Shown here piece after piece: positions 1 to 14,200 of a DNA stretch of 64,000 nt. The stretch is from the NCBI RefSeq assembly GCF_000524195.1, contig NW_020170387.1, positions 1,898,678 through 1,962,677 on the forward strand, read 5' to 3'. Each line of letters begins with the position of its first letter. The first letter of the stretch is position 1. The translations under genes and the position numbers were made by a program. The notes beneath the pieces are model-generated. The model worked only from the letters and a program-made list of their open reading frames with translations. It ran no database searches and was not told the origin of the DNA. This DNA comes from Echinococcus granulosus. Lineage: Eukaryota > Platyhelminthes > Cestoda > Cyclophyllidea > Taeniidae.

Positions 1-1765
1 ACTTTGTGTTACTGGAGCGTCCCCGCATCCTCTCCAAAAGGAACCTGACTTTTCAGAAGCTGAAATCTACTCATCTTGGAAGCATCTATTTTCATTTACC
101 CGAGTCAATCCATTCTCACGCACACGAACGCTTTAATTCAAACGCTAAAGCAACAACTCTCGTGAGAAACAGGCAGAGTTGAGAGAAGAACGGTGTAAGA
201 CTAGCATGAGAAACCATAAATTGCCTCCCATCCATGAATTGCTTTTGAAAACAGTTTAGATGGCCAAGACTCGTGGACTTGTGATTATAATCATGGAGAG
301 GTGCTCCATTTTTGCATATAAGCCCTTGGAAAGCATGTCTTTCACACTGCAATCAAAGACAAAGCTAAATTCTCTTTGATTAATGCATTTTAAAACAAAT
401 TTGTTGTATCGAAGTCTTTGTGCTCATGAATATGCGATAAAGCTTTCCCAAAAATTAATGGTCTCGGGGTTCTTAGTAGATTCATTTCACGGCAGGTAGA
501 AAAGATTCGACTTCATCAAACTGCAGTTAAAATCGGCTATCCTAAACATGTTCCTTCATAATCTATTCAAAACTTAATTTTATGAAATTTATAATCCAAA
601 AGTTCCTTTTTACAAGGCTCATTTTAAGTCTGCGAATGCTCTTGTGCTGTGCGCCGTACTATCAAGCAGCATAATCTGCAAACCTCCTACGTGATGAAAG
701 GTTGAGTTATCCAAAGTGAATTTTGTGTTTTATGATAATTTGTCTTCCATTTACCTTCCTTTAATACATTCAAAAGAAATGAATTCCATTAGTCGTTCTC
801 ACAACTATTCCTGCAAACATAAGTATTTTTCAAAGAAGAGTAGTAATTTGAGTAAAAATGGGTTTGTGGGGGTTGAATGATACGCATTTGGCACTTGGCT
901 TATCAATTTATTCAAAATGATTGATTAAATGTTTTGGGTTTACTACATTTTCGGTGTCATTGTTAAAACAATAGTGTCAAAATATTGGTATATTTTTGGT
1001 ATTTACTCACCACTATGCTGTTAAGATACCAAAACAACTACTTTACGCCATCTTTATGTGACAACGCAAATTACAAATCTTACAATTTCACACTGTAAAA
1101 ATTGGTAAAATTTTCAAAGCATTAATTTGCATAAATTCCACATATGTGTGTGTTAGCGGAAGAACTTGCATTACGTACCCAATCCAGCCAAACTTGGATC
1201 ATAAACGTGTCAACTGGTCGTGCCTTAATGGTTTTAGACAGTTATCAAGGTATTGAAAGCGAAACCATAAGCAATCCGAACGTTTAAGTCACTCATTTTA
1301 TCCAAATACATGTACCTGCTCTTTATTTGGAATTTAGTCTTTTGCTAATGTTCACCTTATGATTTGATTGAGGTTTGATTTCAAATTTTAACACTACACA
1401 ATCTGTTAAATGTATTAATATATCTGGTAAACAAGTATTTTATCCTCAACTGTTGCTCTCAATGATTGTCAAAAAAACATTTGAAATAAAAAGAATGCAC
1501 GTCAAAATGTTATGTAGTTGCCTTTTCTATGTGACTGGTATGACACAATCATAAAGTTTAATCAGTCGGTTTGTTTAATTTTGCTTAATTGAGTCTATCG
1601 TAAGCTAGGAAGCCGGCTAATGCATTTCTCAAAAATGCTTGTTACAAATGGCAACAGCATGTATCGAACGGCACTCGTAGAGCCCACATCTGAGGCATAA
1701 AAATTGAAGCACACCGTCTTGTTTCATGCTTGTCTTTAAGTTTCAACTGAGCACGCAAACACAGA
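1..1765. other. 3' flank of the protocadherin gene, no gene seen
   Basis: AT-rich sequence downstream of the protocadherin stop codon on the minus strand. Short open frames occur but none has recognisable protein similarity or splice context. The part next to 1766 should contain the 3' UTR. TTTATT on the plus strand (AATAAA on the minus strand) occurs near 1320 and could be a poly(A) signal, but such hexamers are common in DNA this AT-rich. Confidence 0.5.
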
Positions 1766-2208
1766 TTATACAAAAGATGAAGGGAGATGGCAGAAAGTCC
1801 CAGTTTGCTGGAGCCGCGGCTGTTCCACTTTCTCGTCCTCTGCCTCTTTATCAAGTTCTTCATCGGAGGGCAGCGCTAGCAAACACTCTTCAGCCCCGCC
1901 CTGGGCAAACTCGACTGACTTTTTGGACAGACGTAGGAAGATTTCCTTGCCGTCACTTGCACCGTCTAAAGCGGCCTCGCGGTCGATGGTTTTGCACCGC
2001 CTGAGTCTCGTCCCTTGTTGCTGGTGCAACTCAATGGAGTGCTCAGAGCCTTTCCGCAGAAACTCTCCTTTACCCTCACCTGAGCCTTTTGTCGTGGACC
2101 CGGGGAGACTGTTGCAAACATTGCGATAAACGCCCGGATTAATGAGATTAGGTAGTGGTGACGCTTCTGGCTCAGACGCGTGTGCTGGTAGGATTAACGA
2201 CTGGTATA
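1766..2208 (-). CDS. protocadherin exon 7: C-terminal tail and stop
   Basis: 443 nt, entering in phase 1 after a good polypyrimidine acceptor (CTGCCTTCTAG|) and ending in TAA at 1766-1768. It encodes about 147 residues of low-complexity cytoplasmic sequence rich in Ser, Glu and Gly, with an acidic stretch (SDEELDKEAEDEKVEQ) near the end. No PDZ-binding C-terminus is evident. The last-exon call rests on the acceptor, the phase and the absence of a usable downstream donor. Confidence 0.78.
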
Positions 2209-5200
2209 CTAGAAGGCAGGAAGACAATTTAATTCCTATCCGAAAGGCAGTATGTTCGATGCCCCTAGATACAAACTTCTTCATTCCCATACTTTAGATA
2301 ATTTCATTCTAACGACTAAAAAAGAAATTAATTTAGATGGATTGAAAATAAATGTGATATGGAATGTTATAGCAGTGAGTGAAGCAATTTGTTCAGCAAA
2401 ATGTGAACTCTATTAAGTACAAATAAATGCTCTTTCAATTTACATTTCTATAGTGCATTAAATTTTAGACGAGCCGCCTTCATAAATAATTCGGCATTCC
2501 GTTCTTGGAACCCAATATTGACTAAACCACTGTATTTACGTTAAAACCGAACTTAAGATCAGGCTCATTGTAACTTCCAGAATCTAACTTCCTTAGTTCT
2601 TCAGTTTAAACTCTTGCATGGGGGAAAATGAACTTCATTTTACAACTTTACTGTCAGAATCATATTCTAGCTTGTACGGGTGGGGGAGAAATGACTGTAA
2701 AAAGATAGGTGGTTTCGTACCAGAGCCTATGGGAAAGTCGACAATGTACTTAGTGACACCGCCGGGGAAGCTAGTAGAGGGGATGGAGAGGTAGGCATCG
2801 TCTCGGTCGTCACAGGCAATCCCGGATGTTGTACCGTTTGTTGAGTTGTGGTAGACCACTTTACGACCTGGCGAAGTAGCGTACAGACAGTTGTTTACCT
2901 GCTGTGGGTCGTGGAACATCGTCGGTGAAATGGTGTTGTCTGAAAATTCGGAGCCGTTACCTTTCACCGCTTGCAGATGGATCTGCGTGTGAGGCAGCGT
3001 AAAAATCTCGCATCATTGCCTTTTAAATCATTAGTATTATAAAATCTTCTAGAGTACCACCAGCTCTTCCATTCTTTGCTACAACCAGTAAGCAACATAC
3101 AGTCATTGCATAAAATAAGGCTTCAAAAACAAGGACTGAGATCCCTTACATTCTTCCCATCTAGAGCTCCCTTGGAGCACATCGTCGTCTGTAACCAATA
3201 CACGGGGGATGCCTGCTTCATCAGTGTAGCAGTCGTCGATGTATCATCGAGCTTTCCGTTACCCCAGCCAGTCGATGGGATCAGATGTGCCCCCCTTGGC
3301 AAACCTTCTACGAACAGCGTCTTGAGCTGTTCCTGCGCTGACACCATTCCTGGCACCGTGCCGTGATGATTGTTCCTTCGCGCCGCCGCCAGCAGACTCC
3401 GTCGTCGCATCCATGCAAGGATAATGAAAAGGATGAGGACGAGCATTGTGGCAATCGCAGAGAGGCAGATTATGAGGATGAGGGTGTGATCACCCTTAAA
3501 GAAACCCTCTATTTCCTCCCGGTCCTGGTAATTCTCTGCAGGCCTGCCACGTAGATCAGTATAGGGCAGTTGGCGATCCCTGACCTCTCGATCTGGTTTT
3601 GGGATATTCTTGACCTCCTTCAGAGAAGTTTGCTCAACTTTGATCTGACCGGGTGGGAGAGTTGGAACGCTGAGAGGTGGTCGAGCAGCATCAAGGATCA
3701 CAGTGATGTAGGTGAAGCCAGATAATGAAGGCGTTCCGTCATCACGCACCTTAACAATTGAAATATCTGCCAATAGGCTATTCGCACTCATAAATGTTTT
3801 CAGGATGTTTAAAACGTCTTTGCATGATGTCTCGCTTCTCGAGTTACATACCTAAATACTTAGCAAACACATCACTTTGCAGACCTTAAGCAGAAGCAAG
3901 GACAACATTTTTAACTCTGGTAAACTTAAGAATATACATTCCGAGTAGAGGTTGTTGTGACTTCATAAATGTTAAGAGTACCCCGTTCCAAAGTCTCAAG
4001 CAATTTTAGCAAATCTATGCAAAAACCGCCCACAGAAAAACCTTAAGAGGTGCAGACGTTGATTTCATATTGGATGAGACGATGTCCTGTTGAATAATCG
4101 GTTGATATTCACAAAAAATACGTATATGCTCAAACTTGACAGTTTATGCGTGTGTGTTGTGCCTTCCATTGTTTCATTTGCTGTAGCCTGCACAGTCATT
4201 TCAAAAACAACTTGAATAGCTTCACTAAAACTAATAAAGATATATGGGTTTCACGGGAACGTTCTTTTGTGTGATGTGTGTGGCGCTTGATTCGCCGAGT
4301 CTATAAAAATTTATAAAGGAAAAGGCAGCGGCAAACATCCTTAACAATCCAAACAACAGTCCTGTTGGCACAAGCTACGCTTTCGTTAAACACACACAAA
4401 ACCCCTACTGCTTACCTTTTTGACATACTAGCAAAATTAGCAAAGAAGAAAAAGAGGAGAATAGGAAACACTATTTTTGCCTCCTGGAGTTACAAAAGGA
4501 TAAACAGACCTGTGGTAAGTATGGGCGAAATTTGCCTGAAAGGAAGTAGTAACAAATAATGACAGTTTATCTCATAGTGTGTACATTTATAACAAAAATG
4601 TATAAATTGTTTTGTAAAATCATTGCTTTGCTCTTACGTGGTGCCTGCATTCACCAATGCATTTTTATACCCATTGCCTTGTCATCAAGGTACACTTGAT
4701 AGACACACATGTGCAGTGCTAATGTTGTTAAATAAGGGGTATTAAAGAAAACTTTTTAGACTCATGGACACAAGTGTATTTTTTTACTGATACGGTGTGG
4801 TGCACAAACTATTCAAAAGGTTAAATCCCCTTCAAATTACTTAGTAACTTTTCCCAATTTTACTGCAAGATGAAGGAATTGAATAGTTATTCCCATCTCA
4901 AGTGCCCTCATTACCAGATGAATAGAAGCTGATGGTATTTGTTGCCGCTTCCGACAGTAACTCTGTCTGACACATTGTCTTTATTGTTTGATTTCTGCTG
5001 TCTAAATAATGGGTTATATTGACCCCATTGTGCTATTCGGACCAGGATATTTTTTGGGTTTAGTCTCAGCAATACTCATATAAAGTTAATATTTCGACAA
5101 TTTCATTTTATGAGAAAAGGGATGGGGAAAGTATTAAAACTGAATGATGTTGTCACTCATTAAGAGCAGCAGGTTAAAGAGAGGTGAATAATCATTTCCT

Positions 5201-8200
5201 CCGCTGATTAGGCTCAATGGCTAGAGTCATTAGAAGAAATCACATATCTTGGCACATATCTTGCAGGCTTAAATAACAAACCTTATACTTGACCTCGGTT
5301 CATGGCGATCCTATTTAAAAGTCCCTTAAATTGCGACTCACTTCGAATTTCTGGAGTTTAATGGTAATTGCTGAAAACCCGTCTACCCCAATTACTAGGA
5401 TCTAACGGTGAAATTCACCTTAAGGTGTTGTTATATGGATAGTTGCCAGCAAAAGTGTAAGCAAACTATCGAGGTGTTTGCATTGATAAACTCTTGCAGT
5501 GGTATTAGTAGTATCAGTGTAGGTCAATCAAACTAACCTCCAACTTGAGATTGTAGTGACCTGCTACTTTGATTGGATCAAGGTCGGGTTTAAGGCTCAA
5601 ATCCCCTGTCTGCAGATCTAACTGAAAAATTCCCCTTTCGTTGCCTTCAGCAATAAGGAAAATCTTCTCTGCGTTCACGCCAGTGTCTTTGTCCGTGGCG
5701 GTTAATTTCAAAAGCGGACTTTCCTAAGAAAAGTAATAATTGTACTTTAGAAGTTCTGTAAATAGCATTCAAAATCCTACTCATATAACGAATAATAAAA
5801 TAATCAACTAAAAACACTACCAAAACCTGTTAAATTATTTCATTTATGACTAATTTCCACGTATACCGGTTTAAAATGGGCTTGGCATCTGTATCGTATT
5901 ATGTCCTTTAATAAACACAAAACAGATGCTGAGTAGGGAGTTTAGTAATTGTCAAAATGGATTGCTTTACATGTCTCATAAAATAAATTTGCCTTGATTT
6001 TGCATTTTCACTCAAATTTGCTTTTAGTGTCTCTCATAAAATTAAATCAAAAAATTTATAGAGTACGTGTGGCTACTTTAGGTGCAGATGATGTCAAAAT
6101 GTTTTAACTGCAGTTTTAATAAGGCTGTACGCTCTATAAATATTTTGAATGTCATGCATTCCTTACTCCATGCATTCTAGTTGCAAAGCACTTAATAAAA
6201 TGCAAAGCATGAAGCGCGTTTATAAGATTCTCTCCGATTTTAATCTATTTACCTATAGAATGAAATCCTTGAGAATGCTAAATTTAGCACTTCAGTTAAA
6301 ACAAATTCGTTGAAACTCTTCCCCTCTGAGCTTTTAACCAGCCTTCGAAGTCCAATTAAAAATTTACGAGTTAATTCGGACTTGTTCACCCGATAGCGAA
6401 ATTTCAGTAGTTATTTGACAAGCTAAGAGCTCATTTTCTCGTTAAAATGTTGTGCCTGAGCAAATTAGCATGCGTGCATAAAAAGGTGTTATGTTTTTTG
6501 AAACCGGAAATGACCACAAACTAACTGGAGAGTTCCAGGAGGAGAAGTGTATGGTGTGGTTCATCTGTGTTGGATACACAAACTTCGGCGGGTTGTCATT
6601 AACATCCAGAACTTGAATGTTGACCCTGCAATAGGCCGTTTGTCGTGGGACCCCCCTGTCAACTGAGTATATCTATAAATGAAGTGTGGTTTTTAACAGC
6701 TATTAAATAAATTAACAATTTAAGGTAAATTTGATGGTCTCTTTCCACTTAAAGGTAAAACGATGCGAAACGGACGATCTAATGGGTTTAAATATTAACT
6801 TTATTGTTTATAATTGTTTTGATTGAATAAGGAAGTTAAAGATAATATTATAAACCCCCAAAATAGCTATTGTCGGTTCGTTTTAGCCTCACAGCAGCTA
6901 AACTGTTGTCACAGTGGATTTTTAGATCCTACCATTTTAATCAGCCAAGGAGAACAAGGGCGCGCACTGGAGAAGGCTGTTATAAATTTTAGAACTCTGA
7001 TAACTGCGGCCCATTGCACATTCCAAAGTGATTTTGGTTTTCTGTGCTGTGTCTTGCATCAATTCTGCTTTGTTACTCCTTTTAGATGCCAGATCAGTAT
7101 TTGGGTTGATATTCCCCTGATTTGACCGGTTTGCTACTTTCTTTGCTCCATTGAAATATTTGAGGCCCAACCTATGAGATTACCAAAAATTACTAGTTAA
7201 AGATGAGGATGTTTAGCTGCAAATAAAATTTACATAGATCGCATTTGCTAACCATCTGACAAAAGCATCGGTGTATTTTGCTGATGAGGGCCTAGATGTT
7301 CTGTGCCAGTACTATTTTAGTAGTCGTAGGAGGAATATTTTCGCTACCCATTATACCATACCTGAAGCTGATTTCAAGGAACATAGCCGAAAGATTTTTC
7401 GAATTTGGTTTTTATCATAGAGCTACAGAATCATCGAGTTTTAAACGGAAATTAGTTTGATATACCCGACTATCGTATATACATATATGACTTCTAGGAA
7501 ATTGTAAATCTGAATGTAAAATGTTAGCCGAGTCTCATAATACACTAAAATTACAGCGGTTAGTATGTGTATAAGCTTGGTCTGTTGTATTTCTATAAGT
7601 TCATAAACACCGATACCCAATTCAAGAACACAGGCGTCAGATAAAGGAGAGTTTTGTAGCATTCTCTTTAAGAGGTTTGACGTTTAAACCAACGCATAGT
7701 GAAAGAGAGCTGGCAAGGGTAGCCTTAACAGGTCCTAGGTTTTTCAAAATTCTAGGATAATCATTTCGGCTTTTTTAATACAATTACAATGCCACTATGT
7801 GCCGCATGATTGTCCCTTAAAAAGCGTTCGGCCGTAATAATACATTTTTTATTTTTACTAAAGAATTTAAACTGAAACCAGTTTAGATGATAGTGCCTTC
7901 ATTAATGACAAAAGCGCATTTCCATAAATCCGATATTTTCTTGCTAATGCGTTCGCACACAGATTTTGAATTTCTTTATAATAGTTCTTTGAGCGGGATA
8001 TTGTATATTTAGGTCAAAGGAACCATCACAACCAACTCAATGAATAATTTATTATCCCCTAAACGCTTCAAACATGCATGCATTCAATTTTGGTTCTTCA
8101 GTATTTCCTCCTATTTTGGATCATGCGCATGCCCACAACTTGGCTTTTCAACTGCTTAAATCATTTGCATTTTAAGTCAACAAAAGCTTTGTACGATAAT

Positions 8201-11200
8201 TTAAAGTTTTTTAAGCTAGGATTTACAAGCATGCCTTACCTGGAAACTGTAATGTGATTCCGTTTCCCTGTCCAATTTCGATTTTATCGTCAAGTTTCCT
8301 GACAGTGGATCTAGCTCGAAATGCTTCTGCGCAGAGCCCTAAGGAGTTAAGACCAAGGTTTACAAGTAGTGCATATTAACCATATTCCAAAAGTATTTTA
8401 CATATAGAAAATAACGCCTTAGTTATGTGAATCGTTACACTAGTAAATGGTACTCTACATTTCGACTGTAAATACTTTTTCAAATCGAGACTTATAAATA
8501 CATTCCCAAAACCATTGTTCAAACCATGACTTTGCGGCAGTCTAATAGCTGGATATTTAAAGGATAAAATAGTCTGTTTTACGAATTAATGGGTAAAAAG
8601 GGGAGTAACCTTTTTAAGTATTTGGGTTTACGGCAAATGCCCCAGTCGGAGCCCATTTGTCATCAATAGTAAAACGCGGAATTTTGAATTCGAAACCCAC
8701 AAGGTTGCGTAAGGCTTAGTAAAAACTTGAATAAAGATTTAACTATTGTTTAAAATCTCCTTAGACTAAGAATTGGTGGTCTCAAAATAGCAATTCTTGG
8801 AAAAAGGAATTTATGTCTCAGTGGTGAATTGTTTATAGTAAAATTCTGGTGCCTGTCAAGTGAATTTAGCTTATTTGTTTTGCAAACGAGTACACATAAG
8901 GCCAGTAAATTTTCACAAACAGAAAAAAACTGCACTTTTTTTCATGCCTGTACATAGTTTAACCAACTCATATATAAAAGGCGTTCAAGTGGAATCCAAC
9001 GTCCCTTTTTCATCTTCTGTGTAGTGCAAATGGTCGAGGAGTAACAGAATGTCAGGAAACTGTTGAAACCAAGTTGACATTGATTAATTAAGCCACACTA
9101 TCTATCGTCTACTGACCAAGTTGTCCCTTATTCTTAATGCATCCATGTAACAGCTTGTTTTATGAGTCAGGTACGATATCCTTAAATATTTAATTCAAAG
9201 CTTATTCATACAACTTGAATTAAGCCCAACAAATTTCAGCAAAGTTTCAATATTAGTGTAAAATATGATTTCATCTTAATTAGGAGACTACTAAATGATG
9301 AGTGTTTTCCCCCATCATTTACTGAACAGTCATTTACGGACCTTATGCTAATTTCCAGTTTTAATATAATAGCATCTGTTAAAAGGCAAGAGTTTCTGTA
9401 CCAGTATTTGAAACCTTAATAGAGAAAAAAGTTGGTACGTTGCGACTTCCTTTAAAATGAACCTTATGATCAAAAGCAGATTTATTTTGAAACCAAAAAA
9501 CTTCAATTAAATTGACCACATCTGGGATCTCTATTTCGAAAAATTAAGGTCATTTCCGTTTTTCTTCTGTTCTGATTGAGATTTGAAACCGACACGTCCG
9601 TTTTTCATGATATGAAAAATGGTGTTTTTTGCACATTTGCGTTATATTTCAAAGGATTAACAAAATATGTTTTCCAAATGTATCTGAAGTACTCAATAAA
9701 GCAGAAATAATACAATCTTTCTTAAGGCCGGGAACAAAGAATCAACATGTCCAGTACAGTAAATCCCTATAACAAAGGAAGGTGAAAATAGAGATTACGG
9801 TGGGCTTAAATCGGATTCAGACGCATTGGTCTTCTGGTTATGCAAACGGATGACAGAAAATTTCTTAACGCACGTGTTGTGATGATAAAAGACGTCTTTC
9901 TAAATCATGTGTTCTGTAAGAAGACTTAAAAAATACTCTGTAAAGTAAATAATTTACGGGTAGTCAAAACTTAAGTCAGGCAGTAAATTGGTTTATTTCC
10001 ATTTTATGTTTTTTCTTTAATGTTGTATTAACTGAAAACCGCCTTTTTGTCGCATGCTCCGTATCTGAAGCACCAGGAAACAAATGCTGCCGTACAAGCA
10101 ATTTAGTAATTATGTTTAAATTTTTAGGTTCAGACTGCCAAAATTAGTACCTGGGTCTATAATTTACTACTTACATCTTAAAGCCCATTTGAAGGCTCAA
10201 GTCTGTAACAGACTTCAAGTCAGCAGCACAGTTCACTATGCGGTAGAAGGCAATCTACCGAAGTAATTGTGCCGCTCTATCATTGTAATAACTTCGATTC
10301 GGTAAATTAGTAATCTAGCTATATTCTTCTCACGGCCAAATAATTATAGATTTGCCTAAAATATCATCAAGTGTTTCCTTTTCTTGACGAAATATGTGTC
10401 ACGGATGAATTAATTAAGTCCTTCTTAATTATTTGATGAGTTTTGTATTTGACAATGCGATTACCTACATATCGGTTAGCGGTTGATGTGATTTTGAAAG
10501 CATAGGCACTTTATTTTGCTTTATAGGTTTATCTTTGAAAAACAAATGCAAAATATTTTCCACATTCATCTTTCTTTTTATCTGATTCGGCATTCCATCA
10601 ATCGCGTTTGATAATACGAATAGTGTAGGGGCTACAATACCAAAATAGCATAACATTTCTTGTCTTGTAAGGTTTCTTCTTCTCGGTTTTCTTTAAGCAT
10701 TAGTGGGCAACCAAAACTTGCAAGTTTTGCTTTTTCGCAAATTGCTTGATAATGAATTGAGGCATTCTTGGAATATCAATTTAAGTAGCAGAATAGCGGT
10801 CTCCTCAAAATATTAGGTTGAATATTTTGTGTCAGATTTATGCAAAAGTGGATGACCTAACTGACATGGTATTAAAGACTACGTGTTAGTAAATTATAAC
10901 TCTCTAGTGACGGATATACTTACATAAATTTACCATGAACTTGCCACCTCCCCTAGATGTTTTGATTTGCTAATTTTACAGTGTTAAAACACGAGAATAA
11001 CTCTTTCACTACTTTAAGTAAAAAACCAACAGCACTATACTGAGATTAGCATGAAAATGTTACAAGATTAGCACTACTAGTTAATTAAGGAATAATGGTG
11101 GCTTTTCGAATTCATTGCTCAAGTTTAATGCTCTGTCTTTGTTTAATTATAGATTTTTAGATCATTTTTTAATTGGCGCTGTCTATTCAAGGACTGAAAT

Positions 11201-14200
11201 TAATTATCAGTATCATCTACGTTTTGCTAACTTTAATCTGCATCCTCCCTAATCTTCTTCAACAATACAAGGATAAAAGCAGGCCTACGCTACAAAATCA
11301 CTATTACAGTCGATTGAAAACTGGACAGATGTAATTTAGTCCCCTCCATGGCATCAAAAGTTTGAGAAGTCCAGTAAAGTGCATCTTATGCTCTTTTAGT
11401 ATATTACACTTTTGAGGTAACATATACGGCGTTTTTAGTCGAAGAAGAAACCACGGCTCCTTTTCAAGGCAGAAGAGCACATTAGAGTGAATGGGTGGAA
11501 GGAGAACAGGTGCACTTTCGCACCCATTGCATGTCAATAGAAACGAAGACACTATGTGCTTTCGCTTATCCATACATTTAGGGTTGTGAAGGCTGTTGCT
11601 GCTGTTTGCTCAAGTCATCATGTTTCAAAAACACGTTAACCCCAGTGATTGGGAAAGAAGGTGGTATAAGAAGCAACGGCATCTATGCTGGCTAAAGACA
11701 AAATGAATGTCACAAGGCATTCAAGCGATTTGTTTAAATATTTTTTACTGGCATCTTAAAGGTCAAGAAGTGTCGGCGATGACTGAAGCAGTGGTTAGTT
11801 AAGGAAAAAATCCAACCAATTTTGATTTATTAAAACATAAGCAAATTCGTTGCTCATCTACCAGATGTCGTCAAAGTTTCCGATACCCACGCTAAACCAG
11901 TGGGACGGTTAGGCTGCGATTATGATTATGTATTGTAATGCAGTACGTGTAGTCTGAGTTTGGGAGGGACATTTTAAAACTCCTGCTTTGTCACGAAATT
12001 AAAGACTGAACGTTTGAAACAACGGATTGTAGGGTTGAGTTATTGTAGGCTATTATTAAATAGCGCATAATTTATCATAACAGTGCATAATGTTCTTAGT
12101 GATTGAAATGGCCAACATGGCTGAATCTGTGTTGCGTAACAGCATAACAATCGAATGAGCCGCTAATTTTTTTTGAAGTAAGCATGTTTTGAACACAAAC
12201 CATGAGGTTTTGCTACCTACTTGGATTTTGACATCCCTCTTGTGTACTAATGTCGGTAAGGGCAGGACGGGATGAAAGAGAAAACTGTTTGAGGGTAGAC
12301 ACGAGAGCACATAATTCTGGGTGTTAATTAACTGACGCAAGTTTGTCATCCAACCGGTTGTACAGACCAAAAATCTTCCTTCCAATTACAGTGTAAATAA
12401 GAGATAGTTCTTTAAAAGTAACGAATCGAGTTTGGCTATTAAAATTAAACTTCGAGTTTCATTTTTCCACTTATGCTGTTTTATTACAGTGATTTATTAG
12501 GCTACCATAAATGTGAAATTTTTTGAAGGAAAAACACTTACTGCACAATTTTTTTACTAAATCGCTTAACCAAAATAGAATTGCATTTCAGCAATGCGTT
12601 TTATTCATACTTGATTGAATTTAAATGTGTGGACTAGATGTAAATACCTGCTCTGGTCCTAAATCTCACTACGTTCTTATAGTTTCGAGAAAAGCATTAC
12701 ATGTATTAATATTTTACATTAATTCCTTTCTTTCTATGCCTATTTGGAAAGATAATTTATTTCAATGGATTGATTGCTTTGTTCTCGACGCTAAAATTGC
12801 AAGCAATTCAACCAGAGATGGAGTAATTTGGCTTCAAATGTATATCATTTTTGAACTGTATGTGTTTCGCAATTTTGAATATGCTCCAGAAAACTGTAGC
12901 ATGTACCGAACTGTGAAACTACAATCTACCAGGCGTTTTTATTATAGTTTCTTGCTAAGTTGTTGTTATAATGGCAAATGCCTTGTTTGTGGTTTGAAAG
13001 CAAATGCTACCTCTGAATAGAATGCCTCAGTATCTGCAATCACAGAAACAGACGGTGGTGCAAGGAAGCAAATGATCCACAAATCGATTCCCTTGAATGC
13101 AATGGATAGTGTGCAACTGAATACAAGAGTGGCACCAATTTAAAGCATCAACTCAAAAGTAATAAAAACAGGCATTTCATATTCCTGCCCTCCCAGTCTA
13201 GTTTGAAAACACGACATCAATCTTTTGTTTGCTAGGAATGCATGCAAAAATCTCAGTGGTTGCGGTAATTCTACAACTAAGCATGCACTGTGCACATATC
13301 TTCTCAAGTAACTTGTAGACTTTTAAAGTACCCTTAGAAGAGCTTTGACAGTTGTCATTAAACTCGCAGCAATTTTTAAAATACTTCATCGAAAGTACTT
13401 CTTTATGCAGCATGCAAGGAAATTTGAAGCTTTAGTTGTGATACAAATTTTATGCAATTATCGAATTGCAGAATACATTAAAAAGTGATCTGCTAAGTAT
13501 GCCAACAGCCATTCTCGTACATTCACAGAACTGCCTACCTTAAAGATCCACACATGGAAACTTTTGTTTCCACTAGCACACTGCTAATGTGTATAAAAGT
13601 CTTTCAGTATGATAAAAATACCTGTCCATTTAAAATGTTGGTATGCCTGAGCAATTTAAGGTATTTAAATCTGTCATGTTGAATATATGACTTCAAATTT
13701 TGTCATGCGAGGGATAGACGAGCTTTTGTACGCCTTTCAACGTAGACCCACTTAATTTTTCATTTTATCAAATGATTTATTACTCCCAATTGCTACTATT
13801 CTCTCGCATTAAAGCCCAGGTTACAAACTTTATCCTTCCTACAGGCTCCTTAATGGGAATGCTTTGTGAATGCTACAATTGAAATAAGACTGAAATAGTG
13901 CTGTTAACGAGTTAGCAACACAGTTCTTGTTATCCAAAAGTTTAGGAAGGTTTACTTTTCATTCTCATGGCTCAGAACAGTAAATTTTCATGTCACCCTT
14001 CTTCCGTTGTTTGAACACTTTCAGTCCCTGCACCCTTAATGCCCCACTATTTGCACCAAAATGTTTTTATTTGCGTCACACAATGGATAATAGGCTTTAC
14101 ACTTAATTGGTATATATCCTGATTACTTCTAGAACTTTCACTAATTCCAGACAGATTAACACGTGCATCTCTTAGTAATGTAAAGTAGCTTTGAGCATTC

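Noticed and set aside
6526..6662. alternative acceptor CTCAG| for protocadherin exon 3
   Set aside because: It would need exon 2 to end in phase 1, using a weak donor and inserting an extra residue in the repeat; the TTTATAG| acceptor ten bases upstream solves phase and spacing.
12625..13020. 131-codon plus-strand open frame
   Set aside because: Lies inside protocadherin intron 1 on the opposite strand, has no recognisable motif or codon-like composition, and long frames occur by chance over 9 kb of intron.
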